Under the pieces are notes generated by a model. The model was not told the origin of the DNA. It saw only the letters and a list, made by a program, of their open reading frames with translations, and ran no database searches. Position numbers and translations under genes: made by a program. From CALBGR01 sp964499935 (GTDB taxonomy: Bacteria; Patescibacteriota; Saccharimonadia; Saccharimonadales; UBA4665): 19,519 nt of DNA. Shown here piece by piece: positions 1 to 5,037 of this stretch; position 1 is the stretch's first letter; every line of letters begins with the position of its first letter. The stretch lies in assembly GCA_964499935.1 (NCBI GenBank), contig CAZCMS010000010.1:1-19519 (forward strand). Reading direction: 5' to 3'.

Positions 1-9
1 GCGGAGGGG

Positions 10-207
10 TTAGGGGAAAACCTCAACCGGATAGAACCAGACTTCCTGGCGCTCATTCGTCGTCGCCAGATTGACGTATTGCGCTCCGTCATTCTTCAGC
101 AACTGCCCTATCTTAATTGCCAGATCGTGATCCGTCACCAAGATGGAATGCATCTTGTCATCTACCGCGACGGCCATCACGGAAAATTCTGATTTGAGCT
201 TGCTCAT
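10..207 (-). CDS. Small hypothetical protein (65 aa), last gene of the left minus-strand cassette
   Basis: I do not recognise this protein. It has 65 residues, no membrane segment and no cysteine motif. The middle looks like an alpha/beta unit: a strand (HSILVT), a helix (DLAIKIGQLLKNDG) and another strand (QYVNLAT). This resembles the neighbouring gene at 260-466, which has HVVIT, a helix and then FAVEV, so the two may be tandem duplicates. The ATG is preceded by GAGGGACGGGGT, a good ribosome binding site. The same 19-base block precedes the neighbour. Function unknown. Confidence 0.7.
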   Translation of the reverse strand: MSKLKSEFSVMAVAVDDKMHSILVTDHDLAIKIGQLLKNDGAQYVNLATTNERQEVWFYPVEVFP

Positions 208-222
208 ACCCCGTCCCTCGTC
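204..222 (-). repeat. 19-base direct repeat, copy 1 (ribosome binding site plus start codon)
   Basis: The plus-strand string tcataccccgtccctcgtc occurs here and again at 463-481. On the coding strand it reads GACGAGGGACGGGGTATGA and holds the Shine-Dalgarno sequence and the ATG of the downstream gene. Nineteen identical bases is more than a shared ribosome binding site needs and suggests duplication. Confidence 0.75.
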
Positions 223-259
223 ACTGTTTGCTTTACTGCCAAGAGCTATTTGAGCGGGG

Positions 260-466
260 TTAGGATGGTCTATGAGATGCGAAGGCTTTTTGAAGAGAAT
301 GTATGACCTGTTGTGGGTTCATTCCTTCAGCCTCTCTGACTTCCACGGCGAAGCCGTTATTTTTCATTTCTTCCGCGACTTGTTCTGCCCACAGGTCATC
401 TATTGTAATAACTACGTGTACCAGTCCGCCCTGGCTCATTTCGCCTAGAATTAGCCACGTTTTCAT
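260..466 (-). CDS. Small hypothetical alpha/beta protein (68 aa)
   Basis: Unrecognised 68-residue soluble protein starting MKTWLILGEM. A predicted strand (LVHVVITI), a helix (LWAEQVAEEMKNNG) and a strand (FAVEVREA) give a beta-alpha-beta look similar to the gene at 10-207. Its ATG overlaps the TGA of the upstream gene (463-702) as ATGA, so translation is probably coupled. The leader GAGGGACGGGGT is identical to that of the next gene. Function unknown. Confidence 0.7.
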   Translation of the reverse strand: MKTWLILGEMSQGGLVHVVITIDDLWAEQVAEEMKNNGFAVEVREAEGMNPQQVIHSLQKAFASHRPS

Positions 467-481
467 ACCCCGTCCCTCGTC
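463..481 (-). repeat. 19-base direct repeat, copy 2
   Basis: Same 19 bases as at 204-222. Here the repeat also encodes the last residues (TRDGV and stop) of the upstream gene at 463-702. In copy 1 it lies in an intergenic gap, so copy 1 looks like the derived duplicate. Confidence 0.75.
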
Positions 482-702
482 CCATCCTGGTAGGTCTCGC
501 GCGTGACTGCGCCAATCTTCATGTTTTCCAGGTCTTGAATGCTCGCCAAAATTTCGGCTCTGTAATCAGGCCCGAAATTGACCGCCATATGATGCAGTGT
601 AACTTGATGCGTTGTGATACTTCTATTCACGCTTTCAGGGGTATTAAGCGTCTTGAATTGAAGCTTCATGGCATTCACGACTTCTGAGAGGGAAAGTATC
701 AT
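463..702 (-). CDS. Hypothetical protein (79 aa)
   Basis: Unrecognised soluble protein, 79 residues from the ATG at 702. A GTG one codon earlier would add one residue, and an internal Met at residue 12 is another possible start. The start overlaps the upstream stop as TGATG and the stop overlaps the next ATG as ATGA, typical of this cassette. No motif is recognised; the C-terminal third (YRAEILASIQDLENMKIG) is probably helical. Confidence 0.65.
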   Translation of the reverse strand: MILSLSEVVNAMKLQFKTLNTPESVNRSITTHQVTLHHMAVNFGPDYRAEILASIQDLENMKIGAVTRETYQDGTRDGV

Positions 703-896
703 CACACAAACCCCATAAACTGATCCGGGTAGCTCGCTGGATTATCGCTCTGGCTGTACTTCGCCACGAACCATCCGCCGGCAACGGGATACGGTGTAAA
801 TCTCACGCAAGGCCGCAAGTCCCCCGCCTTCGCGGCGTTGTTCAACGTCGCCACCACATCGCCGCACTTGATCGCGTCAGAAAACCACAGGTGCAT
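702..896 (-). CDS. Small hypothetical protein (64 aa)
   Basis: Unrecognised 64-residue protein beginning MHLWFSDAIK. The frame stays open to 950, but the gene upstream ends at 898, so the start is probably the ATG at 896 (GGGG six bases upstream) or the one at 908. It contains CVRFTPYPVAGGWFVAKY, a probable pair of beta strands. The TGA overlaps the next start. Function unknown. Confidence 0.6.
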   Translation of the reverse strand: MHLWFSDAIKCGDVVATLNNAAKAGDLRPCVRFTPYPVAGGWFVAKYSQSDNPASYPDQFMGFV

Positions 897-897
897 C

Positions 898-1077
898 CTA
901 ATCCCCATGCTCCAGGTCCATAGCCCGCCACCACGCAACCAGCCAGCCATGCCGCCACGCTTTGCGTTTCAGCCCTTCGTATTGCACCGAGCCTTTATCA
1001 AATCCGAGGCCGGCCAGATAATCGCGTTCGCCCTGCGCGGTTACGTCAACTAGCGTTTCCCACTCTTTGAGTTTCAT
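898..1077 (-). CDS. Ribosome modulation factor-like small protein (59 aa)
   Basis: The frame is open to 1260, but the upstream part overlaps a better gene (1074-1295), so I choose the ATG at 1077, which overlaps that gene's stop as ATGA. The 59-residue product follows an RMF-like pattern: a Gly/Ala turn (ERDYLAGLGF), a tyrosine, then AWRHGW and an Ala-rich helix ending RAMD. E. coli RMF has a similar GYQAG...PY...W..GWREAM arrangement. RMF dimerises 70S ribosomes; whether this protein does so is inference. Low residue identity makes this assignment tentative. Confidence 0.5.
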   Translation of the reverse strand: MKLKEWETLVDVTAQGERDYLAGLGFDKGSVQYEGLKRKAWRHGWLVAWWRAMDLEHGD

Positions 1078-1295
1078 TTCTTCCCGCGTGCTTTCGCAAC
1101 AGACTTCGCCACCTTCATGCGTTGAAGCTTCCGCCACTTCGCATTCTCCGCAGCGCATTGCCGCTTCGCTTCTTCCGGCGTTGCGACGGCCTCCAGGGCG
1201 TATGTATCGCGCGTATTTACCGCGACGTATTTTCCGTCTGTGGTCGTCTTTACAAACCAAGGCGGGGCCGGCGCTTTCGTTATCGCTTTTGCCAT
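1074..1295 (-). CDS. Small basic hypothetical protein (73 aa)
   Basis: Unrecognised protein of 73 residues. The N-terminal part (PPWFVKTTTDGKYVAVNTRDTYALEAVATPEEA) looks like a small beta-rich fold followed by a helix. The C-terminus is strongly basic (MKVAKSVAKARGKK), suggesting nucleic-acid contact. It starts at the ATG at 1295, just after the upstream stop, and overlaps the next gene by ATGA. Confidence 0.65.
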   Translation of the reverse strand: MAKAITKAPAPPWFVKTTTDGKYVAVNTRDTYALEAVATPEEAKRQCAAENAKWRKLQRMKVAKSVAKARGKK

Positions 1296-1296
1296 G

Positions 1297-1497
1297 TCAG
1301 TTCCTCACAGGAATGATTACACAGTTATCGCCCGTCATGATGACGGCCATGCAGACTTGCGCTGCTGCGTGTTCCGCCAACCAGTCGCGGAAGCGCTCGC
1401 GCGTCGCAGCGCCTTCGCCCATAGCGCGCTTGCTCGCGCATGACATTTGATAGGCGGCTTCCATGTATAGCAGCGCGAAGAAGGGTTGAAAGTTCAT
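1297..1497 (-). CDS. Small hypothetical protein (66 aa)
   Basis: Unrecognised 66-residue protein beginning MNFQPFFALLYMEAAYQMSC. The middle is helical and charged (KRAMGEGAATRERFRDWLAEHAAAQV) and the end is hydrophobic (CMAVIMTGDNCVIIPV). The ATG at 1497 overlaps the upstream TGA as ATGA. Function unknown. Confidence 0.6.
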   Translation of the reverse strand: MNFQPFFALLYMEAAYQMSCASKRAMGEGAATRERFRDWLAEHAAAQVCMAVIMTGDNCVIIPVRN

Positions 1498-1709
1498 CCT
1501 CCCAACCCCGGCAACGGACCCGCCTTCTTCATGTCATCTGCGTTGCCCTGCATCGCGGTCGCGCGCTCCAGTTCCTTCGCCTTGATCGGCGTTGGGAATG
1601 CGCCGCCGCAGACAGTGCAGAAGGTGTGATCGTTTGAAACTTTCACGAACCCATCCGATTTCGTTTCCCAGACGTGCTGAGCGTCGTTATAGCAGAGGGG
1701 TTGTGTCAT
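1494..1709 (-). CDS. Small protein with one Zn-ribbon knuckle (71 aa)
   Basis: The 71-residue product contains HTFCTVCGGAFP, a CxxCG zinc knuckle, at about residues 28-39, with an upstream Cys and His (LCYNDAQH) that could supply further ligands. Such small one-knuckle proteins are common in phage early regions, usually without known function. The start shares the block ATGACACA.CCCCT with the next upstream gene at 1870. The ATG overlaps the upstream TGA. Confidence 0.65.
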   Translation of the reverse strand: MTQPLCYNDAQHVWETKSDGFVKVSNDHTFCTVCGGAFPTPIKAKELERATAMQGNADDMKKAGPLPGLGG

Positions 1710-1870
1710 TCCGTTTTTCCGTTAAGTCTATTGGATGTTGAACGCGCGCCTCTGGCGGTTTTGAAGAAGTCTAAAACTACTTCATCGCCATCTTTTGCGC
1801 GATAGATAACAAGCCACACAGGAAAGCCGTGTAACTTTTCCTTTCGGACGAAGTACAGGGGCTGTGTCAT
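1706..1870 (-). CDS. Small hypothetical protein (54 aa)
   Basis: A 54-residue frame, MTQPLYFVRKEKLHGFPVWL onward, with no recognised family. It has two strand-like stretches (LYFVRKEKL and PVWLVIYRAKDGDEVVLDFF) and a basic tail. Both ends overlap neighbours as ATGA, as elsewhere in this cassette, which is the main support that it is real. The first five residues (MTQPL) match the next gene downstream. Confidence 0.6.
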   Translation of the reverse strand: MTQPLYFVRKEKLHGFPVWLVIYRAKDGDEVVLDFFKTARGARSTSNRLNGKTE

Positions 1871-2052
1871 TTCATTCTCTTGTTAAACCCGCCCGCGCAG
1901 GCGGCTTCCTGGCGGTTCAGTTTTTCGGCGTATGCGACGGCGCTTCTTTTATGGTCATAGCTTTTGACGAAGCCGTCTCGCTCGTCCAGGCGGTCCATTA
2001 CATACCATGCCTGGGCGGCGTAATACGTCACATAGTAGCGTTTACCAGCCAT
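1867..2052 (-). CDS. Small hypothetical protein (61 aa)
   Basis: Product MAGKRYYVTYYAAQAWYVMD onward, 61 residues. It looks like a compact beta-hairpin plus helix: YYVTYYAAQAWYVMDRLDERDGFVKSY followed by RSAVAYAEKLNRQEAAC. This is a layout often seen in small phage orphans that read like 'convert or display one cofactor', but no family is recognised. The frame is open to 2094; I chose the ATG at 2052 because of the composition and the overlap with the 2028-2144 gene. Confidence 0.6.
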   Translation of the reverse strand: MAGKRYYVTYYAAQAWYVMDRLDERDGFVKSYDHKRSAVAYAEKLNRQEAACAGGFNKRMK

Positions 2053-2144
2053 CCCACAAATCCTTTCCCCAATACAGCCCAGAACAGCGCGCAACTAAGC
2101 AGCGCTATTACCATCCCCCAATTGGGTTCCCGAAACTGTGTCAT
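2028..2144 (-). CDS. Very small membrane protein (38 aa)
   Basis: A 38-residue frame, MTQFREPNWGMVIALLSCAL onward, with one hydrophobic helix at about residues 10-29 (GMVIALLSCALFWAVLGKG). It overlaps the downstream gene by 25 bases in another frame and fills the gap between 2052 and 2095. It begins with the same ATGACACAG block as the gene at 1870. Support is the position and the single membrane helix only. Confidence 0.45.
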   Translation of the reverse strand: MTQFREPNWGMVIALLSCALFWAVLGKGFVGWLVNATM

Positions 2145-2304
2145 TGGCTGTCCCCTGGATCAGCGCGGCTAGCTGATCGCGGATAGCCATGCACGAACCT
2201 GCGTAATCCCGCAACTTGTTACGCTCGTCAGGGAGTAGAGCCTTTTCATGTTCATGCACTAAGCGAAGGTTCTCTACTATAATCAGCAGATCGTTACGGA
2301 TCAT
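2095..2304 (-). CDS. Small helical hypothetical protein (69 aa)
   Basis: A 69-residue protein, MIRNDLLIIVENLRLVHEHE onward, mainly helical with many charges and a polar C-terminal tail. The frame is open to 2370, but the upstream HNH gene ends at 2294, so the ATG at 2304 (11-base overlap) is the likely start. Function unknown. Confidence 0.6.
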   Translation of the reverse strand: MIRNDLLIIVENLRLVHEHEKALLPDERNKLRDYAGSCMAIRDQLAALIQGTANDTVSGTQLGDGNSAA

Positions 2305-2881
2305 TCCAAGCCGGGAAAGGAATATCGGTCTTAGCGCGGGTCTCGTCTGTTTGTCCTGTCTCATCTTCATATCTTTCCAGCGGAAAATTCAGGTTCGCAA
2401 ACTCGCCATGCAATCGCAGGGCCTCGTCATCATAAGCGCGGGCGGCTTCCACGTCTGTTCCGAACACGCCCAGGTGCTTAGAATACGAGCGTTTCGCGCC
2501 TTCTACTGTGATACACGCGCGCCATTTGTTTCGGAACTTTGAGACGCCGATATAGTCGGCGCTTCCGTAGGCACGCCGCTCAGAAAGATTGCGAGCATGA
2601 CGACACACAAGTAAATTGCTCCGGCGGCAATCGAGACCATTATGGTTTTTGTGGTGAGCTTCAAGCTTTGGTCCTGGTCGGGCAATAAATCTGTGAAGGT
2701 ATACAGTTGTCCTATATCTGCGACCGGCCGCGTTTGTAACCCATACATTTGCCTTGGCGTAAATCGTATGGGGAGCGTAATGGGCTCTCCAGCTAAGCTG
2801 AGAGACTGCGAGATAATCCTGATCCGATACGATGGCAAATAATCCCTTACCCAGTGGAATTGTTCGGGCGTCATTGTGCAT
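2294..2881 (-). CDS. HNH endonuclease with AP2-type DNA-binding domain (195 aa)
   Basis: This is a free-standing homing-type endonuclease. Residues 8-65 have the usual N-terminal module of this family (IPLGKGLFAIVSDQDY, then YLHRFI). Residues 75-91 hold the HNH core (AHHKNHNGLDCRRSNL), with the paired histidines and the downstream Asn. Residues 108-168 form an AP2 domain (YIGVSKFRNKWRACI, then LGVFGTDVEAARAYDDEA) that binds the DNA target. Such genes spread between phages by nicking or cutting uninterrupted sites. It starts at the ATG at 2881, overlapping the upstream stop. A second open frame covers its first two thirds (see 2503-2874). Confidence 0.85.
   Translation of the reverse strand: MHNDARTIPLGKGLFAIVSDQDYLAVSQLSWRAHYAPHTIYAKANVWVTNAAGRRYRTTVYLHRFIARPGPKLEAHHKNHNGLDCRRSNLLVCRHARNLSERRAYGSADYIGVSKFRNKWRACITVEGAKRSYSKHLGVFGTDVEAARAYDDEALRLHGEFANLNFPLERYEDETGQTDETRAKTDIPFPAWNDP
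2503..2874 (-). CDS. Possible overprinted membrane protein inside the HNH gene (123 aa)
   Basis: A second frame lies wholly inside the HNH gene, on the same strand. It begins MTPEQFHWVRDYLPSYRI at the ATG at 2874, which overlaps the upstream stop as ATGA, the junction used throughout this cassette. Near its C-terminus is a clear membrane helix (IMVSIAAGAIYLCVVMLAIF). The HNH frame is real by homology, so this one is either a chance open frame or a nested gene. I cannot separate the two without codon or comparative analysis. Confidence 0.3.
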   Translation of the reverse strand: MTPEQFHWVRDYLPSYRIRIISQSLSLAGEPITLPIRFTPRQMYGLQTRPVADIGQLYTFTDLLPDQDQSLKLTTKTIMVSIAAGAIYLCVVMLAIFLSGVPTEAPTISASQSSETNGARVSQ

Positions 2882-3059
2882 TCGTCCAAACCGTTGTTAT
2901 GCGCTGATCTGAGAAGTTCACTTCGTCAATTCGCAATTTGGTCCAGTGCGAATAAACTATGGAAGTAACTGCAATTGCTTCCTCTAAATTTTGAGCGCGG
3001 CTAATTTCCGAAACCACATCTATCTTAAAGCATTTTCCTACGGCAAAATATTTCTTCAT
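2871..3059 (-). CDS. Small hypothetical protein (62 aa)
   Basis: A 62-residue protein, MKKYFAVGKCFKIDVVSEIS onward, with no recognised family. Strand-helix-strand layout is likely: FAVGKCFKIDVV, then NLEEAIAVTSIVYSHWTK, then VNFSDQRITTVWT. The start at 3059 has GAGGAAG eight bases upstream and overlaps the upstream TGA as ATGA. The frame is open to 3233 but that part covers two better small genes. Confidence 0.65.
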   Translation of the reverse strand: MKKYFAVGKCFKIDVVSEISRAQNLEEAIAVTSIVYSHWTKLRIDEVNFSDQRITTVWTNAQ

Positions 3060-3196
3060 CGTCCCCACTTCCTCTGAATTTTCAGCCTTAAACTGTCCCA
3101 AGCCGCCCCGTTCGTCGGCCAGTGATTTTCGGCCAGCCGAAACACGGCAAGCCAGATGCCGGCTAGAAGGAATGCAAACCCGATGCAGGTTAGCAT
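3056..3196 (-). CDS. Single-helix membrane protein (46 aa)
   Basis: A 46-residue frame, MLTCIGFAFLLAGIWLAVFR onward, with one N-terminal membrane helix (residues 2-19) and a basic C-terminal tail (LRLKIQRKWGR). It overlaps both neighbours by a few bases. Such one-helix proteins occur several times in this cassette. Function unknown. Confidence 0.55.
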   Translation of the reverse strand: MLTCIGFAFLLAGIWLAVFRLAENHWPTNGAAWDSLRLKIQRKWGR

Positions 3197-3324
3197 GATT
3201 TATCGCCGGCAGGTCTTGCCATGTTCCAGCCAACGCGCACAGCCCATGAAGTTAACATGACGATTACGACCCAGCTTATGCCGATAAAACCCCATTCCAT
3301 CGCGCCAAAATGTTGCATAGCCAT
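3190..3324 (-). CDS. Single-helix membrane protein (44 aa)
   Basis: A 44-residue frame, MAMQHFGAMEWGFIGISWVV onward. One membrane helix spans about residues 11-29 (WGFIGISWVVIVMLTSWAV), followed by a basic tail. The ATG overlaps the upstream TGA as TGATG and its stop overlaps the next gene. Function unknown. Confidence 0.55.
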   Translation of the reverse strand: MAMQHFGAMEWGFIGISWVVIVMLTSWAVRVGWNMARPAGDKSC

Positions 3325-3521
3325 CAGAAAGCCTCCAGCCGATCGAGTTCGCCACGCAGGTAATCGTATTGCGGCGGCGTTATATCGTTATCGTCGATCA
3401 TCTTTCCGACCAGGAATTTAATCGCTTCGATCCCGCCGTTTCTGACATTGCGGTCAGTTGACAGCATGGCATCGGCCACAGTCGCCCAAAGCGCTTTCGA
3501 AAATTTCGATTGATCAAGCAT
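3324..3521 (-). CDS. Small helical hypothetical protein (65 aa)
   Basis: A 65-residue, mostly helical acidic protein, MLDQSKFSKALWATVADAML onward, ending PQYDYLRGELDRLEAF. Nothing in it identifies a function. It starts at the ATG at 3521, just after the stop of the small gene at 3523. Confidence 0.65.
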   Translation of the reverse strand: MLDQSKFSKALWATVADAMLSTDRNVRNGGIEAIKFLVGKMIDDNDITPPQYDYLRGELDRLEAF

Positions 3522-3522
3522 G

Positions 3523-3630
3523 TTATTCCTCGATTTCGATTGTTGCTGTAGCTACGCCGACTTCCATCGGCTTTCCGGTCCAGTAAAGTGAGGCGCTATT
3601 CAGCGCGCGGAGGATTTCCAGGAGGGGCAT
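3523..3630 (-). CDS. Very small hypothetical protein (35 aa)
   Basis: A 35-residue frame, MPLLEILRALNSASLYWTGK onward, in the gap between two better genes. Its ATG overlaps the upstream stop as TAATG and its own stop sits two bases before the next ATG. Only the perfect fit between neighbours supports it. Confidence 0.45.
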   Translation of the reverse strand: MPLLEILRALNSASLYWTGKPMEVGVATATIEIEE

Positions 3631-3854
3631 TAGAGTTCGCCGTGTTTGCAGACACGGACAATTTTCATGCCACGAACTACAAAGGCGTGTTTGCCGTTAT
3701 CTTCATCAAGCGATGCTTGGAAGCGCCCTGCATCCCAGTCCATATAGTTTTGGGTTGAATTGTGATAGGGGTTTTCGTCTTCCTGCACGCCAATACCAAA
3801 TGCCTGATAACCTTCGCTCCAGGCCATCGTTTGGTTTTCATGCTGCATTGTCAT
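3630..3854 (-). CDS. Ribosome modulation factor-like protein (74 aa)
   Basis: The 74-residue product has AWSEGYQAFGIG, then ENPYHN, then DWDAGRFQA (residues 11-46), matching the RMF-family pattern G..A...G....NPY.....W..G. RMF-like proteins are frequent in phages of proteobacteria. E. coli RMF binds the 70S ribosome, but the role of phage versions is not established. It is the first gene after the terminator at 3922-3955. A promoter-like site lies at 3879-3911, and GGAG lies seven bases before the ATG at 3854. Confidence 0.65.
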   Translation of the reverse strand: MTMQHENQTMAWSEGYQAFGIGVQEDENPYHNSTQNYMDWDAGRFQASLDEDNGKHAFVVRGMKIVRVCKHGEL

Positions 3855-3878
3855 CTGAGGGCTCCGTTTCCGATGCCC

Positions 3879-3911
3879 AATCTATCGCATGTGCGGACGA
3901 AAAACGCAAGC
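3879..3911 (-). promoter_or_regulatory. Candidate promoter for the distal minus-strand genes
   Basis: On the minus strand CTTGCG (within GCTTGCGTTT, 3902-3911) is followed at about 17-19 bases by GATAGATT (minus strand of 3879-3886). CTTG-type -35 boxes are common in alphaproteobacteria. The GCTTGCGTTT block recurs before the ssDNA-binding gene at 4652-4661. The site lies just past a terminator and before the RMF-like gene, where a promoter is needed. The -10 match is weak. Confidence 0.4.
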
Positions 3912-3921
3912 GCTATTTCGT

Positions 3922-3955
3922 AAAGAAAAACGCCCTGGAAATTAATCCAGGGCGT
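3922..3955 (-). terminator. Rho-independent terminator of the ssDNA-binding gene
   Basis: Read on the minus strand, CGCCCTGG, an 8-base AT-rich loop and CCAGGGCG form a perfect stem (3931-3954), extended by one A-T pair, followed by TTTTTCTTT. This is a textbook intrinsic terminator, about 80 bases past the stop of the gene at 4032-4583. The 177 bases from 3855 to 4031 hold only this terminator and the promoter-like site. Confidence 0.85.
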
Positions 3956-4031
3956 CTCAAAACGGGGCGAAACAGGGAGCCGCTGGGGGACGTGGGTTGG
4001 ACGGGGTTCCCTGAATGCTTGTCCGTTCTGA

Positions 4032-4583
4032 TTACTTCTTCGCTTTGTCGGGAGCGGGAAGGGCTGCTTGAGCCTTCGCCGCCATCTTGGCGAGCATTCG
4101 GCCTTTGGCGCTGTTCTCGACCGGCTTTTCCGCGTCCACAAGCGAACGCAGTTCCCACGAATAGCCGCGCGCATTGCCGGCCGGAACCGCGACGAGCATC
4201 ACAGCAAACTCAATGCGACCGTAAATCGGGCGGTCTTTCTTGTCGAGTTCGCCAGTCAGAACGGCGCTTTCCAGCTTGGCTTGGCCGGCGGGAAGGAACA
4301 GGAGGCCGGCGGAGTAGACAGTGGCCGGCTCGTCCGTCTTGACCAGATAGAACTCGCCTTTGAGCGCGGTCCACTCCTGGCCGTTGCGTTTGTCAACGCC
4401 TTGTTCGACGCCATTCACTTCGCCAAATACCAGCGCGATATCGACCGGCTCCTTGGTGATTTTCGCGCGCTCCGGCGTCGCGCCGACTTTGCCGGTGGAC
4501 AGCTTGTCCACTGTCTTTTCTTCAAGTTGCGCGTTCGCCATCGCAGCGACGACAGCCGAAACAGTAAATTCCTTGAGGGACAT
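4032..4583 (-). CDS. Probable single-stranded DNA-binding protein (183 aa)
   Basis: The 183-residue protein looks like an OB-fold domain: repeated strand segments (VDIALVFGEVNG, TALKGEFYLVK, VYSAGLLFLPAGQAKL, RIEFAVMLVAVPAG, YSWELRSLV) between residues 47 and 150, with a lysine-rich helical C-terminal tail. PRD1 encodes an abundant ssDNA-binding protein (P12, about 160 aa) needed in protein-primed replication, and this gene has the size and setting for that role. The assignment rests on fold appearance and context, not on a clear match. Good ribosome binding site AAGGAAAG before the ATG. It has its own promoter-like site and terminator, suggesting high expression. Confidence 0.55.
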   Translation of the reverse strand: MSLKEFTVSAVVAAMANAQLEEKTVDKLSTGKVGATPERAKITKEPVDIALVFGEVNGVEQGVDKRNGQEWTALKGEFYLVKTDEPATVYSAGLLFLPAGQAKLESAVLTGELDKKDRPIYGRIEFAVMLVAVPAGNARGYSWELRSLVDAEKPVENSAKGRMLAKMAAKAQAALPAPDKAKK

Positions 4584-4601
4584 TTGACTTTCCTTTGTGC
4601 C

Positions 4602-4620
4602 AGTTTCGCCTATCGAAACT
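4602..4620 (-). promoter_or_regulatory. Inverted repeat in the leader of the ssDNA-binding gene
   Basis: AGTTTCG and CGAAACT form a perfect 7-base inverted repeat with a 5-base spacer, between the promoter-like site and the ribosome binding site. It could be an operator or an mRNA hairpin. An autoregulatory site would make sense for a ssDNA-binding protein, but that is inference. Confidence 0.4.
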
Positions 4621-4629
4621 CGGTGGGAA

Positions 4630-4661
4630 ACTGACTAGCAAACCGCGCGCCAAACGCAAGC
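4630..4661 (-). promoter_or_regulatory. Candidate promoter of the ssDNA-binding gene
   Basis: The minus strand has GCTTGCGTTT (4652-4661), as at 3902-3911, followed at about 16 bases by TAGTCA preceded by TGC. The shared CTTGCG box and similar spacing support a common promoter type. The -10 element is weak. Confidence 0.4.
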
Positions 4662-4667
4662 AGAAAG

Positions 4668-4892
4668 TTAGCTGAAAATCTGTTCCAAATCGGCTTGCTC
4701 TGCCGGCGAAAGTAACGAACGGATTTCGTTCGCTGCTTCGCGAAGTTTCTTCGCGGCGGTTTTCATGCGTTCGCGCGTATCAAACTTCATATCGTTCGGA
4801 GCGTTTGCGATATTCTCCAGGCGTCGCGCGGCTATGTTCGCATCGAAGCAGGAAGCCCTTACCGCGCCTCTATTTATGGAACCTATCGTCAT
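4668..4892 (-). CDS. Small helical hypothetical protein (74 aa)
   Basis: A 74-residue protein, MTIGSINRGAVRASCFDANI onward. From about residue 18 it is one long charged helix or helical hairpin (AARRLENIANAPNDMKFDTRERMKTAAKKLREAANEIRSLL split by NAPND), ending in LSPAEQADLEQIF. No family is recognised. It is the first gene of the leftward unit, divergent from the terminal-protein gene. GAGGG abuts the ATG, an unusually short spacing, so the start is uncertain. Confidence 0.6.
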   Translation of the reverse strand: MTIGSINRGAVRASCFDANIAARRLENIANAPNDMKFDTRERMKTAAKKLREAANEIRSLLSPAEQADLEQIFS

Positions 4893-5037
4893 CCCTCTTG
4901 CCCCGATCCTATGACGTGTGCTTAAGTTCCAAAATGCTTCGGCGGGGGAGCCGTAAAAGGGCCGGGGGACGTACCCTCCCGGCTCAACCCCGCCTGCAAA
5001 TAGGACTGTAAGCCGCAGCCTATTGGGGACGGAAGAT
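4893..5037. other. Divergent intergenic region between early minus and plus operons
   Basis: This 145-base gap separates the leftward cassette from the rightward replication genes and should hold promoters for both. I see only weak candidates: plus strand TTGCCC with CTTAAG 17 bases later (4898-4926), and minus strand TTGGAA with TAGGAT. A GC-rich inverted repeat (GCCGGG...CCCGGC, 4961-4983) could fold in the leader of the rightward transcript. Confidence 0.45.

Noticed and set aside
4068..4634. 188-codon plus-strand frame over the ssDNA-binding gene
   Set aside because: The minus-strand gene has a better ribosome binding site, a matching terminator and an OB-like strand pattern.
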